From NCBI GenBank assembly GCA_947453625.1, contig CANGHK010000002.1, forward strand, positions 1-64,000: 64,000 nt of DNA, given 5' to 3'. The notes below the pieces were generated by a model. That model made no database searches and was not told the DNA's origin. It was given only the letters and a program-made list of their open reading frames with translations. Source of the DNA: Burkholderiales bacterium (GTDB taxonomy: Bacteria > Pseudomonadota > Gammaproteobacteria > Burkholderiales > Burkholderiaceae_C). Positions 47,592-56,094 of this stretch are shown one piece after another. The number at the start of each line of letters is the position of its first letter. Position 1 is the first letter of the stretch. A program made the translations under genes and the position numbers.

Positions 47592-49241
47592 ATGCTGTTC
47601 CCGTGGCTGGCGATGCTGCTGATGGCCCCGGCTGCGGCACAGGACAAGGCCACGCGCAGCGCGCTGATCGTCGGCGTGTCGACTTATTCGGTGCCCGAGA
47701 TCCCGGCGCTGCCAGGCGTGCCCTTCGACATCGCCAGCGCCCGCGCGATCGCCAGGGCGATGGGCATCCCCGACCAGCGCATCACCGTGCTGCGCGACGC
47801 CCAGGCCACCAAGCAGGGCGTGCTCGACGCGCTGGAGCAGTTGGCGGCCACGGCCACCGAGGGTGGACGCGTCTTCATCTACTTCTCCGGCCATGGCACG
47901 CGCTGGTACGAGCCGGCCATTGCCGGCTGCAAGGAAGGCCTGCTGAGCTTCGATTACAAGACCATCACCAACGAGGAGATCGCCCAGCGCACCCGGCGCA
48001 TCAGCGAGGTGGCCGACAAGGTGGTGGTGGTGTTCGACGCCTGCCATTCCAACGGCGTGGCGGGCAAGCACGCCCGCACGCGGTCGCTGGCCAGCGGCGC
48101 TTTCACGCCCAAGTTCTTCTTGAAGGGCGGCGCCGATGCCGACGCCTGCGCCAAGCCGTCCAACGTCAAGACCCGCGGCCTGCTGGCCGAGGCCAGCCGC
48201 CTGGGCGCGCTGAGCGAGAACTTCGTCCAGATCAGCTCGTCGCGGGCCGACGAGGTCAGCTTCGATTCCGACCAGGGCGGCCTGGCGACCCAGGCGGTGC
48301 GCGACTGCCTGCTCGGCAAGGCGGTCGACCGCGACGGCTCGGGCGCAGTGGCGCTGCACGAGATCGAGCAATGCGCGCAGCAGATCATCGAGGACAAGCT
48401 CAAGCCCTTCCCGGATCTTGCGCCCCACCACCTGACCATCACCGGCAACCGCAACATCGTGCCGGTGGCGCGGCCGCCGACGCCCGTGCCCACGCCCACG
48501 CCCACGCCCACGCCCACGCCCACGCCACCGGTGCTGGTGGCCGTGGTCCCGCCGGCGCCGCCGGTCCCACCGGCTCCGGCCACGCCGCCCGCACCTGCCT
48601 TGCCCAAGCCACCCGCCGCCGTCCCGGTGACGGCAGCGCCGCTGCCGCTGCCCGCGCCAACGCCAACGCCAACGCCAACGCCAACGCCAACGCCAACGCC
48701 CAGCCTGCCGCCACCCGCGCATCCACCCGCAGTCCAGCCCGCGCTCGCCTCGCTGGCCACGCTGCGCGAGATCGCGTCGCAGGGCAATCCGCGGCGCCCG
48801 GTCGAGGTCACGCTGAGCCGCCCCAGCCTGAAGATAGGCAGCGATGCGCTGGCGCTGACGGTCAAGTCCCGGCACGACGGCTATGTCCACCTGGTGCTGC
48901 TGGGCAGCGACCGCAAGAGCTTCTACCTGCTGTTCCCGAATGGGCTCGATACCGACAACCGCATCAAGGCCAATCAGCCCCTGACGCTGCCGCGCCCCGA
49001 CTGGTCGCTGCTGGCCCAGGGCCCGGCCGGCACCGACCACCTGCTGGTGCTGGTGTCGGACACGCCGCGCGACCTGAAGTCGCTGACGGCGTCGCCGCCC
49101 GACTCGGCCGCGCCCTTCACCTTCAGCCTGAACGACCTGCCGGGCCGCGCCGCGCTGATCGATTTCTTTGCCGGCCGCGGTGTCACCGGCCTGTCGGAGA
49201 GCTTTGGCGCCAAGCTGCTGTCGATACAGGAAGTCCGATGA
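47592..49241 (+). CDS. Caspase-like (peptidase C14) protein with C-terminal DUF4384-type domain
   Basis: 549 aa from ATG 47592; starts at 47493 (TTG) or 47358 (ATG) are possible and would give the signal peptide a basic N-region. The hydrophobic leader ends near PAAAQ. The caspase-fold domain (about residues 20-260) has the catalytic dyad His101 (IYFSGHGTRW) and Cys151 (VVFDACHSNG). A Pro/Thr linker (about 290-385) built from two hexanucleotide repeats follows, then a DUF4384-like beta domain (HDGYVHLVLL, SFYLLFPNGLD). Exported, probably periplasmic. Its stop overlaps the start of the OmpA-like gene (ATGA). Confidence 0.86.
   Translation: MLFPWLAMLLMAPAAAQDKATRSALIVGVSTYSVPEIPALPGVPFDIASARAIARAMGIPDQRITVLRDAQATKQGVLDALEQLAATATEGGRVFIYFSGHGTRWYEPAIAGCKEGLLSFDYKTITNEEIAQRTRRISEVADKVVVVFDACHSNGVAGKHARTRSLASGAFTPKFFLKGGADADACAKPSNVKTRGLLAEASRLGALSENFVQISSSRADEVSFDSDQGGLATQAVRDCLLGKAVDRDGSGAVALHEIEQCAQQIIEDKLKPFPDLAPHHLTITGNRNIVPVARPPTPVPTPTPTPTPTPTPPVLVAVVPPAPPVPPAPATPPAPALPKPPAAVPVTAAPLPLPAPTPTPTPTPTPTPTPSLPPPAHPPAVQPALASLATLREIASQGNPRRPVEVTLSRPSLKIGSDALALTVKSRHDGYVHLVLLGSDRKSFYLLFPNGLDTDNRIKANQPLTLPRPDWSLLAQGPAGTDHLLVLVSDTPRDLKSLTASPPDSAAPFTFSLNDLPGRAALIDFFAGRGVTGLSESFGAKLLSIQEVR
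48489..48524. repeat. Hexanucleotide repeat (CCCACG)6 in the caspase gene
   Basis: Six perfect head-to-tail CCCACG units encoding Pro-Thr repeats in the linker of the first caspase-like protein. Changes in copy number would keep the frame and alter linker length. Confidence 0.95.
48656..48697. repeat. Hexanucleotide repeat (GCCAAC)7 in the caspase gene
   Basis: Seven perfect GCCAAC units, again encoding Pro-Thr in this frame. The unit differs from that at 48489-48524 though the peptide is the same, so the two arrays arose independently or diverged by codon. Confidence 0.95.
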
Positions 49242-49738
49242 GCCCGCGCCGCGCCGTCTTTCTCCTGCTGCTGACCGCTGGCTTGCCCGGCGCCGCGCAG
49301 GCCCAGCCGCCTGTCCGCGACGCGTCGGTCGAAGAACTGGTCGACCAGCTCGCGCTGCCCAAGGCGCTGACCCGCGGCTTGCGCAACCTGGTGCCCGAGA
49401 AGCGCCAGATCGACCTGGTGATCCAATTCGACTTCGACTCGGCGCGCCTGCAGGCCGCCAGCAAGCCGCTGCTCGAAAAGCTGGCCGAGGCCCTGGGCAG
49501 CGAGCGTCTGCAGGCGCTGCGCTTCAAGGTCGAGGGTCACACCGACGCCCAGGGCAGCGCCGCCTACAACGAGGCGCTGTCGGCGCGCCGCGCGCAATCG
49601 GTGCTGGCTTTTCTGCAGACCAGCGGCGTGGCGGCCGGGCGGCTGCAGGCCGAGGGCCGTGGCGCGACCGAACTGCTGGACCCCGCCCACCCGCAAGCGC
49701 CCGAGAACCGACGCGTGCGCATCAGCACTGTGGATTGA
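49238..49738 (+). CDS. OmpA family protein
   Basis: 166 aa, ATG at 49238 overlapping the caspase stop. Signal peptide ends near AAQAQ. The OmpA-like peptidoglycan-binding domain fills the mature protein: IQFDFDSARLQ, VEGHTDAQGSAAYNEALS and RRAQSVLAFL. It probably anchors to peptidoglycan in the periplasm, and with the overlapping caspase-like gene suggests an envelope-located complex. Middle gene of a three-gene operon. Confidence 0.92.
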   Translation: MSPRRAVFLLLLTAGLPGAAQAQPPVRDASVEELVDQLALPKALTRGLRNLVPEKRQIDLVIQFDFDSARLQAASKPLLEKLAEALGSERLQALRFKVEGHTDAQGSAAYNEALSARRAQSVLAFLQTSGVAAGRLQAEGRGATELLDPAHPQAPENRRVRISTVD

Positions 49739-49817
49739 CGCCCGCGGGCGCCACTGCGCTGACCCCGAGCCCCGAATCCCGCTGCCCCGAATTCAACCCG
49801 CCGCCAGGAGACGCACT

Positions 49818-50267
49818 GTGAAAACCACCGCGAAGCTGTTCGCCGCCTGCCTGATCGCGATCCCGCTCTGCCTGCGCGCCCAGGTGCTGCTGGTCACCGA
49901 CGAGGAGGCCGCCGCCTCGCGTGCCGCGCCGCAGCCCTTCACCGCCAGGGCGGTGCCCGCGCCTGACGCGCCCAGGATCAACATCCTCGCGCCCAGCGTG
50001 GCCAGCACCGTGGCCTCGCCGACCCGCATCCAGGTCCAGTTCCAGCCCACCGCGCCGGCGCTGATCCGGCCCGAGACCTTCAAGGTGCTGTACGGCACCT
50101 TCCGCATCGACATAACCGGCCGAATCACCGCGGCGTCCAAGGTCACCGCCGAGGGCATAGACGTCGCCCAGGCCAGCCTGCCCAAGGGCTCGCACAAGCT
50201 GTTCATCGAAGTCCAGGACTCGGCCGGGCGGGTGGGTGAGCGGGTGTTGCAGTTTGAGGTGGAGTAG
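49818..50267 (+). CDS. Secreted Ig-like hypothetical protein, copy 1
   Basis: 149 aa; GTG at 49818 with CAGGAG at 49805-49810. Signal peptide MKTTAKLFAACLIAIPLCLRAQ. The mature part looks like a beta-sandwich: PRINILAPSVA, SPTRIQVQFQPTAPALIRP, KVLYGTFRIDITGRI and SHKLFIEVQDSAGR, reminiscent of bacterial Ig-like domains. Function unknown. It lies 79 bases after the OmpA-like gene, probably the same operon. A diverged copy is at 56544-56978. Confidence 0.7.
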   Translation: MKTTAKLFAACLIAIPLCLRAQVLLVTDEEAAASRAAPQPFTARAVPAPDAPRINILAPSVASTVASPTRIQVQFQPTAPALIRPETFKVLYGTFRIDITGRITAASKVTAEGIDVAQASLPKGSHKLFIEVQDSAGRVGERVLQFEVE

Positions 50268-50720
50268 GGATTGGGCCTCGAGGCGATCAATCCCGGCGTC
50301 GAAGGCCGTGGCGCCTAAACTTCAGCCATGCATCCCGCCATCGCCCAGCACTGCGCAGCGATCTCGGTGATCTGCCAGCGCTACGGCATCCAGCGGCTGG
50401 AGGTCTTCGGGTCGGCCGCCCGCGCGGATGACTTCGACCCTGCCAGCAGCGACGCGGATTTCCTGGTGCAATTCGCCCCCGGGGTTCATGCCGGCCTGGC
50501 CGAGTTCTTCGGCGCCAAGCAGGCGCTGGAGCAGTTGCTGGGCCGCGGCGTCGACCTCGTCGAGCCGGGCGCGGTGCGCAACCCCCATGTGCTGGCCAGC
50601 ATCAACGCCAAGCGCGAAGCGGTTTATGCAGCGTGAGCCCGCGGCCTTCCTGTGGGATGTGCGCGACTCCGCGTTGGCGATCAGCCGCTTCACGGCTGGC
50701 ATAGACGGCACTGGCCATGC
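49860..50720 (+). repeat. Segmental direct duplication A, copy 1
   Basis: This stretch (most of the Ig-like protein gene, the nucleotidyltransferase gene and the start of the HEPN gene) recurs in the same orientation at about 56555-57420, 6.7 kb downstream. Long runs are identical, including the intergenic bases before the nucleotidyltransferase gene (cgcctaaacttcagccat). Confidence 0.9.
50328..50636 (+). CDS. MNT-type nucleotidyltransferase antitoxin (MntA-like), copy 1
   Basis: 102 aa, ATG at 50328. Minimal nucleotidyltransferase: VFGSAARADDF (residues 27-36) and SDADFLVQF (41-49) give the GS-x10-D-x-D catalytic signature. Homologues in MntA/HepT modules neutralise a HEPN RNase by transferring AMP to a tyrosine of its R-x4-H-x-Y motif. 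The HEPN frame starts inside the end of this gene (ATG 50626) but is truncated, leaving an orphan antitoxin. The duplicated copy at 57039 has lost its start codon. Confidence 0.85.
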   Translation: MHPAIAQHCAAISVICQRYGIQRLEVFGSAARADDFDPASSDADFLVQFAPGVHAGLAEFFGAKQALEQLLGRGVDLVEPGAVRNPHVLASINAKREAVYAA

Positions 50721-50760
50721 ATCGCGCCAGTCGGCCCGAAGCCGGCGCCGGCGTGCCGAC
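50626..50760 (+). pseudogene. Truncated HEPN (HepT-like) toxin remnant
   Basis: The frame starting ATG 50626 encodes MQREPAAFLWDVRDSALAI, closely matching the first ~35 residues of the intact HEPN protein at 57337, then similarity fades into Arg-rich sequence. The R-x4-H-x-Y catalytic motif and all later helices are absent. The SOUL gene begins about 60 bases later, so the 3' part was removed by a rearrangement. Confidence 0.8.
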
Positions 50761-50821
50761 CAAGCCCGTGGAAAATGGCGTTTTCAGTCCCTGATTTTTT
50801 CTGAGCACCCCCCCAACTGCC

Positions 50822-51427
50822 ATGTTCAAACGCAAACTGCTGACCGCCCTGGCACTGATCGCCGCACCCTTGATCGGTCAGGCCATAGAAGAACCGGCCT
50901 ACGAGGTGCAGCGCCGGATCGACAAGATCGAACTGCGACAGTACGCGCCTTATGTGGTGGCCGAGGTGCTGGTGACGGGTCCGGCGGACAAGGCCGGCAA
51001 CCTGGCCTTCCCGATACTGGCCGGCTACATCTTCGGCAAAAACAAGGGCGAGCGAAAGTTCGCCATGACCGCGCCGGTGACCACCACACCCGTCAAGCTG
51101 GAGATGACCGCCCCGGTGACCCAGACCGCCACCCCAGCGGGCTACCTCGTGCAGTTCGTGCTGCCCAAGGGCGTGACATTGGACTCTGCCCCCGAGCCTA
51201 TCGACAGCCGGGTCAAGCTGCGCGAAGTGCCCGGCAACCGGGTTGCGGCGATCATCTACTCGGGTTTCTGGTCCGAGGCCAATGAGGCCGAGCACCTGGG
51301 CCAACTCAAGGCGGCCTTGCAGTCCGCCGGTCTGGCCTGGACCGGCGAGCCGGTGCTGTCGCGCTACGACCCGCCGTGGACGCCCTGGTTCATGCGGCGC
51401 AACGAGATCTGGCTCAGCATTCCTTGA
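50822..51427 (+). CDS. SOUL-family heme-binding protein
   Basis: 201 aa, ATG at 50822, with a signal peptide of about 22 residues (ends IGQAIEE). The SOUL/HEBP pattern is clear: YEVQRRIDKIELRQYAPYVVAEV, ERKFAMTAPVTT, EMTAPVTQ, VQFVLPKG and the C-terminal RRNEIWLSI. Periplasmic heme or porphyrin binding is likely. It starts in the scar left by the truncated HEPN gene, so it may lack an ancestral promoter. The 195 bases to the convergent caspase gene show no recognised feature. Confidence 0.9.
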   Translation: MFKRKLLTALALIAAPLIGQAIEEPAYEVQRRIDKIELRQYAPYVVAEVLVTGPADKAGNLAFPILAGYIFGKNKGERKFAMTAPVTTTPVKLEMTAPVTQTATPAGYLVQFVLPKGVTLDSAPEPIDSRVKLREVPGNRVAAIIYSGFWSEANEAEHLGQLKAALQSAGLAWTGEPVLSRYDPPWTPWFMRRNEIWLSIP

Positions 51428-51622
51428 TCTCGGGCGGGTTGATCGGGAAGCTTGCGAGCCGGCTGATGCTGGCACCCGAGCGACACATGGCCCTGTTCAT
51501 CCGCCCGCTGCTCGGCCTTGCCGCCAACAATGACTCAGCCGGAACGTCGCGCGCTCAATGTCTGAAAAGTCAGCCGTCCGGCACCAGCGCCGCCGCCAGT
51601 ACCGTCGGCACTGCCTCCACCC

Positions 51623-53173
51623 CTACGGCTTGAAGTAGAAATCACCCACCGCCTGGTCGTACAGCGCGGGGGTCTGTTCGCGGCCGACCGAGCGCGCCAA
51701 CTTCACCACCTCGCTGCGCACGTTGCGCAGCACCCGGTCCACCGGCACGCCCGGCTTGACCATCTCTTTCAAGAAGACCCGGGTGAACACGCCGTTGGGA
51801 TCCCGGTCGGTGTCCCCCAGCCTGTCCATCGCCTTCTCGCCGGCGCCGGCCGAGTACACGATCATCTGGCCCGAGGAGGCCGTCGTGGCGGCCAACCCGC
51901 GCGAGCCAAAAGCCCGGCCGATATTGCTGAAGGGGTTGTCGCGGCAAGCGTCGACCACCGCGAGCACGAAGCCGGCGCTTTTTTCACGCATGTCGTCGAG
52001 CACGCGCTGCAACTGGATCGACTCGTCCTTGATCTGGTCCTCGCCTTCACTGTGGATGTCGGTGGGCAGCAGGTAGTTGCTGCCGCCGAACTCCACGCCG
52101 TGGCCGGCAAAGAAGAACACGACCTCGTCGCCGCCCTGGGTCTTGGCCTTGAAGGCCCGCAGCGCCGCCTTCATCGCGCGTTCGTTCAGATCGAGGTGCA
52201 GCGACACCTCGAAGCCCAGGCCGGTCAGCGTCTTGCCCACCGACCGCGCGTCGGCCCGCGCGGTTTCAAGCTTGGCAACCAGGCCGTAGCTGTCATTGCC
52301 GATCACCAAGGCCTTGCGCCTGGCCGTGTTGACGGCGGCCACCCTGGGCTTGTCGGCCTGCACCACCTGGGCTGCGGTCTGCGCTGCCTGCGCCTCGGCC
52401 AACTGCTGGCGGGTGCGAGCGAGTTCAAGCCTCGCTTGCTCGGCGTCTTGTGCGCTCTGGCGCGATTGCGCCAGCAGCTGGGCGCGTTCCTCGGCCTGGG
52501 CGCGCTCCGCAGCCAGACGCTGCGCCTCGGCGCGCTGCTGTTCAACCCGTGCCGCCGCCTGCCGGGCCTGCTCGGCCAGCGTGGCCTGGCGCTCCCTATC
52601 GATTGCCAGCGCCGCCAGCCTTGCTCGCTCGTCAGCCTCGGCCTTCAAGCGCTCGGCGGCAAGCGTTTGCTGCTGGGCCGCGGCTTGGGCTTGCCCCCGG
52701 CGGCTTTCCTCGGAAGCCCGGTTCTTATCCTCCTCCGCAACCCGCTGGCTGACCGATCCCTCGGGGGTTTCAACCAGGCGGGACAGCACCTGCCCGTTGT
52801 CGATCGCCACTTCGCATTCACAGCCCTGGGCCTGGCAGGCCGACAGCACCTGCTTCTTGGCGATGTCGTCAAACCCGGTCAGCGTGATCCAGTTGGAGGT
52901 GACCGCAACCGCCTTGCAATTGGTTGATTTGGAATAGGCCAGGTAGTAGCGCTGAGCCTTGCCGATGATCTTCGACAAGGTGTCCCGGTTGCTGGGGTCG
53001 ACGGCATTGGCGATCGGCAGGTTCGTGAAGCAACCCTTGCTGCCGTTGGTCTGGGTGATGACCAGGTTGAACGGGCAGGATTGGGCCTGCGCAGGAATGA
53101 CGACCAGCATGCACACGACGGCACAAAGGCAACGAAAAATAAATGCACTGTATCCGGCGAAGGGGTATTTCAT
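51623..53173 (-). CDS. Caspase-like (peptidase C14) protein with coiled-coil
   Basis: 516 aa, ATG at 53171-53173. Signal peptide ends near PAQAQS. Residues 31-140 form a Cys-containing N-terminal domain not recognised. Residues about 145-275 are a long Ala/Gln/Glu/Arg-rich coiled coil. The caspase domain (about 283-516) starts RRKALVIGNDSY, with His358 (FFFAGHGVEF) and Cys410 (AVVDACRDNPF). The Asp-rich specificity loop EGEDQIKDES suggests Arg/Lys (metacaspase-like) preference, an inference. It follows the NHL/Ig lipoprotein gene by 37 bases, probably one transcript. The 5' third has lower GC than the housekeeping genes. Confidence 0.88.
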   Translation of the reverse strand: MKYPFAGYSAFIFRCLCAVVCMLVVIPAQAQSCPFNLVITQTNGSKGCFTNLPIANAVDPSNRDTLSKIIGKAQRYYLAYSKSTNCKAVAVTSNWITLTGFDDIAKKQVLSACQAQGCECEVAIDNGQVLSRLVETPEGSVSQRVAEEDKNRASEESRRGQAQAAAQQQTLAAERLKAEADERARLAALAIDRERQATLAEQARQAAARVEQQRAEAQRLAAERAQAEERAQLLAQSRQSAQDAEQARLELARTRQQLAEAQAAQTAAQVVQADKPRVAAVNTARRKALVIGNDSYGLVAKLETARADARSVGKTLTGLGFEVSLHLDLNERAMKAALRAFKAKTQGGDEVVFFFAGHGVEFGGSNYLLPTDIHSEGEDQIKDESIQLQRVLDDMREKSAGFVLAVVDACRDNPFSNIGRAFGSRGLAATTASSGQMIVYSAGAGEKAMDRLGDTDRDPNGVFTRVFLKEMVKPGVPVDRVLRNVRSEVVKLARSVGREQTPALYDQAVGDFYFKP

Positions 53174-53210
53174 ACTTGCTTGCGTCGCACGTTATTAATG
53201 TGAGGCCAAA

Positions 53211-55730
53211 TTATTGCGTTATTTTTCGGATCTTGTTATTGCCTTGATCGGCAACATAAATATTGCCGTGTTCATCGACAGCCACACCGCTTGGATAATA
53301 AAAGGTTGCCTCAGTCCCTACGCCATCTGTACTGCCTCTACCAGCCCCGTTGCCGCCCATCCCGGCAAATACTGTAATTTTGCCGTCTGTCGATATTCTT
53401 CGTATGAAGTTGGCTGCTTCATCTGCAACGTAGATATTTCCACTCTTATCCAACGCCAGACCCCTTGGACTGACCAACGGGCCTGCCATTCCGAGGGTGG
53501 GCTTGAGTGCGGCAGATCCGGCAAAAGTAGAAACCATACCCTGCGAGCTAATCTTTCGTATCTCGGCGTTATTTGTATCGGCAACATACAGGTTCCCAAG
53601 ATCGTCACAAACCACGCCCATCGGGTTATCAAATGTAGCGGTAGCGGCCGACCCGTCTACTATTCCAGGAAGACCTGTCCCGGCCAAGGTGGTTACAACG
53701 CCTGCGGGTGATATCTTCCGGATTTTATTATTGTCTCTGTCAGCAATGTATACATTGCCGGTGCTGTCAACCGCAACGCCATAGGGATGAGCAAAGCTCG
53801 CGGCTATACCAACAGCATCTGCGCTGCCCGTATCACCTGATCCTGCCAATGTGGTTACATTACCGGCTGGAGATATTTTACGTATTTTATTATTATTTGC
53901 ATCGGCAACGTAGACATTGCCGCTTTTATCCACAGCCACGCCCGCTGGAAAGTTAAAACTGGCGGCCGCTGCTGCGCCGTCTGCGCTGCCAGCATCACCT
54001 GATCCCGCCAATGTCGTTACCTTACCTTCCAGCGATATTTTACGTATGATATGGTTATAAAAGTCAGCAACATAAACAATGCCCGTATTGTCGACGGCTA
54101 CTCCCGCAGGAGAAGCAAAGTTGGCTGCACTACCAACACCATCTGCCTTGCCCTGAACACCAGATCCCGCCAGCGTTGTGACCATAACAAGGCCGGAAGT
54201 CACGGTGACCGTCACGGTAGCGCTATCTGACTTGCTGTCATTGGCGATCAGCGCCACCACATAGGTTCCGACAGCGTCGGCCGTGAAACTAGGCCTAATT
54301 GAGTTCGGCGCTGACAGCACAGCCGCACCACCGGTAGGCTGGCTGGTCATCGTCCACCTGTACGTCAGCACGTCGCCGTTGGCATCTGAACTCGCGCTTC
54401 CGTCAAGGGTCACCAAAGACCCGATCGCCACACTCTGCGCCAAGCCGGCATTGGCCACTGGCGGCACATTGGCTGCCGCAGCGGTCACGGTGACCGTCGT
54501 GGGCGCGCTGTTGAGCTTGCCGTCGTTGACGGTCAGCGTTGCCACATAGGCGCCGACCGCATCCGCGGTGAAGATCGGTCGCGCCGTGGTTGCCGATGTC
54601 AGTACCGCTGCACTGCCCGCCGGCCTGCTGGTCAAGGTCCAGCCATAGGTGATCAAGTCCCCATTGGCGTCGGTGCTGGCCGACCCGTCGAGCGTGACCG
54701 TGCTGCCCGCCACGACGTTCTGCGCCACGCCGGCATTGGCCACTGGCGCGACATTGGCTACTGCAGCGGTCACGGTGACCGTGGCGGGTGCGCTGTTGAC
54801 CCTGCCATCGTTGACCAGCAGGGCGATCACATAAGTGCCCGGCGCGTTCGCCACGAAACCCGGCCTCGCGGTGCTTGACGAACTGAGCGCCGCGGTGCTG
54901 CCCGCGGGCTGGCTGGTCATCGTCCAGTTGTAGGTGATCAGGTCACCGTTGGCGTCTGAACTGGCCGAACCATCCAAAGTCACTGAACTGCCAGCGACGA
55001 CGTTTTGAGCCACGCCGGCGTTCGCCACCGGTGGCAAGTTGGCCACTGCAGCGGTCACGGTGACCGAAGCGGGGCCGCTGCTGAGCTTGCCATCGCTGAC
55101 GGTCAGTGTTGCGAGATAGCTGCCGGCCAGGTCTGGCGTCAACCCTGGCCTGACCGTGTTGGCCGAACTCAGCATCGCCGCACTGCCCGCAGGCTTGCTG
55201 GTGAGCGTCCAGTTGTAGGTGATCAGGTCGCCGTTGGCGTCGCTGCTGGCCGCGCCGTCCAGCGTGGACGTCTTGCCCACCAGCACGCTCTGCGCGACAC
55301 CGGCATTGGCCACTGGCGCCACATTGCCCAGGCCAGCGGTGACCGTGGCCGAAGCTTTTGAGCTGAGCGACCCAGCCGATGCCGTGAGCGCTGCAGCGTA
55401 GGTGCCGGGCTTGTCGGCAACAAAGGTGGCGATGGGCGACGAGGCGTCGCTGAGGGTCGCAGTGCTGCCTGCCGGCACAGCCAGGGCCCATTGGTAGCTG
55501 ACCGAGGGGGCAGCGCCAAATTCACCCGTGGGGCCCGTATCCACAGTCAAGCCGGACCCGTTCAGTGTCACTGTCGAGCCGACCAGCACGCTCTGGGACT
55601 GGTTCAGCAGGGCCTGGACCGCCGGAACAGCGGCGACCGGCACCGAACTGCTGCTGCCCCCACCGCCGCCGCAGCCCGAGAGCAGCAAGGCCAGCAGCGT
55701 TGTTGCGGCAATCGCGCCAAGGTTTTTCAT
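53211..55730 (-). CDS. Lipoprotein with Ig-like (PKD/REJ-type) repeats and a six-repeat NHL propeller
   Basis: 839 aa from ATG 55728-55730 (a GTG three codons upstream is possible). Lipobox LLSGC with Cys20, then a Gly/Ser linker. Five Ig-like repeats of about 95 residues (PVANAGVAQ...SSDANGDLITYNW) span about 35-510. Six NHL repeats (VTTLAGSG, GVAVD, GNVYVAD, NNKIRKIS) fill 510-839, enough for a six-bladed beta-propeller, a typical ligand- or protein-binding module. The NHL part (53.2-54.2 kb) is clearly less GC-rich than the rest of the window. First gene of a pair with the caspase-like protein. Confidence 0.88.
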   Translation of the reverse strand: MKNLGAIAATTLLALLLSGCGGGGGSSSSVPVAAVPAVQALLNQSQSVLVGSTVTLNGSGLTVDTGPTGEFGAAPSVSYQWALAVPAGSTATLSDASSPIATFVADKPGTYAAALTASAGSLSSKASATVTAGLGNVAPVANAGVAQSVLVGKTSTLDGAASSDANGDLITYNWTLTSKPAGSAAMLSSANTVRPGLTPDLAGSYLATLTVSDGKLSSGPASVTVTAAVANLPPVANAGVAQNVVAGSSVTLDGSASSDANGDLITYNWTMTSQPAGSTAALSSSSTARPGFVANAPGTYVIALLVNDGRVNSAPATVTVTAAVANVAPVANAGVAQNVVAGSTVTLDGSASTDANGDLITYGWTLTSRPAGSAAVLTSATTARPIFTADAVGAYVATLTVNDGKLNSAPTTVTVTAAAANVPPVANAGLAQSVAIGSLVTLDGSASSDANGDVLTYRWTMTSQPTGGAAVLSAPNSIRPSFTADAVGTYVVALIANDSKSDSATVTVTVTSGLVMVTTLAGSGVQGKADGVGSAANFASPAGVAVDNTGIVYVADFYNHIIRKISLEGKVTTLAGSGDAGSADGAAAAASFNFPAGVAVDKSGNVYVADANNNKIRKISPAGNVTTLAGSGDTGSADAVGIAASFAHPYGVAVDSTGNVYIADRDNNKIRKISPAGVVTTLAGTGLPGIVDGSAATATFDNPMGVVCDDLGNLYVADTNNAEIRKISSQGMVSTFAGSAALKPTLGMAGPLVSPRGLALDKSGNIYVADEAANFIRRISTDGKITVFAGMGGNGAGRGSTDGVGTEATFYYPSGVAVDEHGNIYVADQGNNKIRKITQ
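54196..55335. repeat. Four 285-bp tandem units encoding Ig-like repeats
   Basis: The landmark (a)gcggtcacggtgacc recurs near 54196, 54481, 54766, 55051 and 55336, an exact 285-base period (95 codons). Units differ at scattered positions but keep frame. Such arrays gain and lose units by recombination, so copy number may vary between strains. Confidence 0.88.
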
Positions 55731-55959
55731 ATTTTGCACTTTGGGTGGTTGTCCGCGGTGGCGAGTTGTTCGACAAAGGGGCGCAACGGCGTTTCGGAAA
55801 TTTTAGGTATTTTAAGCATTATTATAAATCATTTCGTTGCGCGTTTGAGATATTTTTTTGCCGCTACGCAAGACATATGACTCATCAGAGCCGACTTCGC
55901 GCTCGACGACGCGTTCACGCCTTGGTGAGGCCGGCAAGCGTCATGAGGCCCTGATTCCG

Positions 55960-56094
55960 CAACTCGAAGCTGCAGGCTACCAGCGCCAGGTCGTCGACCT
56001 GATGCGCGCCAACCCGGGCGACGACCACCTCGACGGGCAAGCCCGCTTCGTCAGGCGAATCGCCGAGCTAGACCCGTCCGCCGGACCTTGCTGA
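55960..56094 (+). pseudogene. Remnant of the SEC-C protein gene (C-terminal part)
   Basis: The frame encodes VVDLMRANPGDDHLDGQAR and [13 protein letters not shown], closely matching the C-terminus of the SEC-C protein at 59562-59987. The N-terminal part with the zinc-binding motif is absent. It is the left part of duplication B. The preceding AT-rich 55731-55959 carries the promoter region of the NHL lipoprotein gene and weakly similar SEC-C debris. Confidence 0.75.

Noticed and set aside
51428-51622. Stretch after the SOUL gene encoding a short hydrophobic peptide (LIGKLASRLMLAPERHM)
   Set aside because: Looks like a possible gene remnant, but no family was recognised and there is no supporting start signal, so no feature is called.
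54196-55335. Regularly spaced direct repeats considered as a CRISPR-like array
   Set aside because: The 285-base units are coding and encode Ig-like domains in frame; there are no short repeats with unique spacers and no cas genes.
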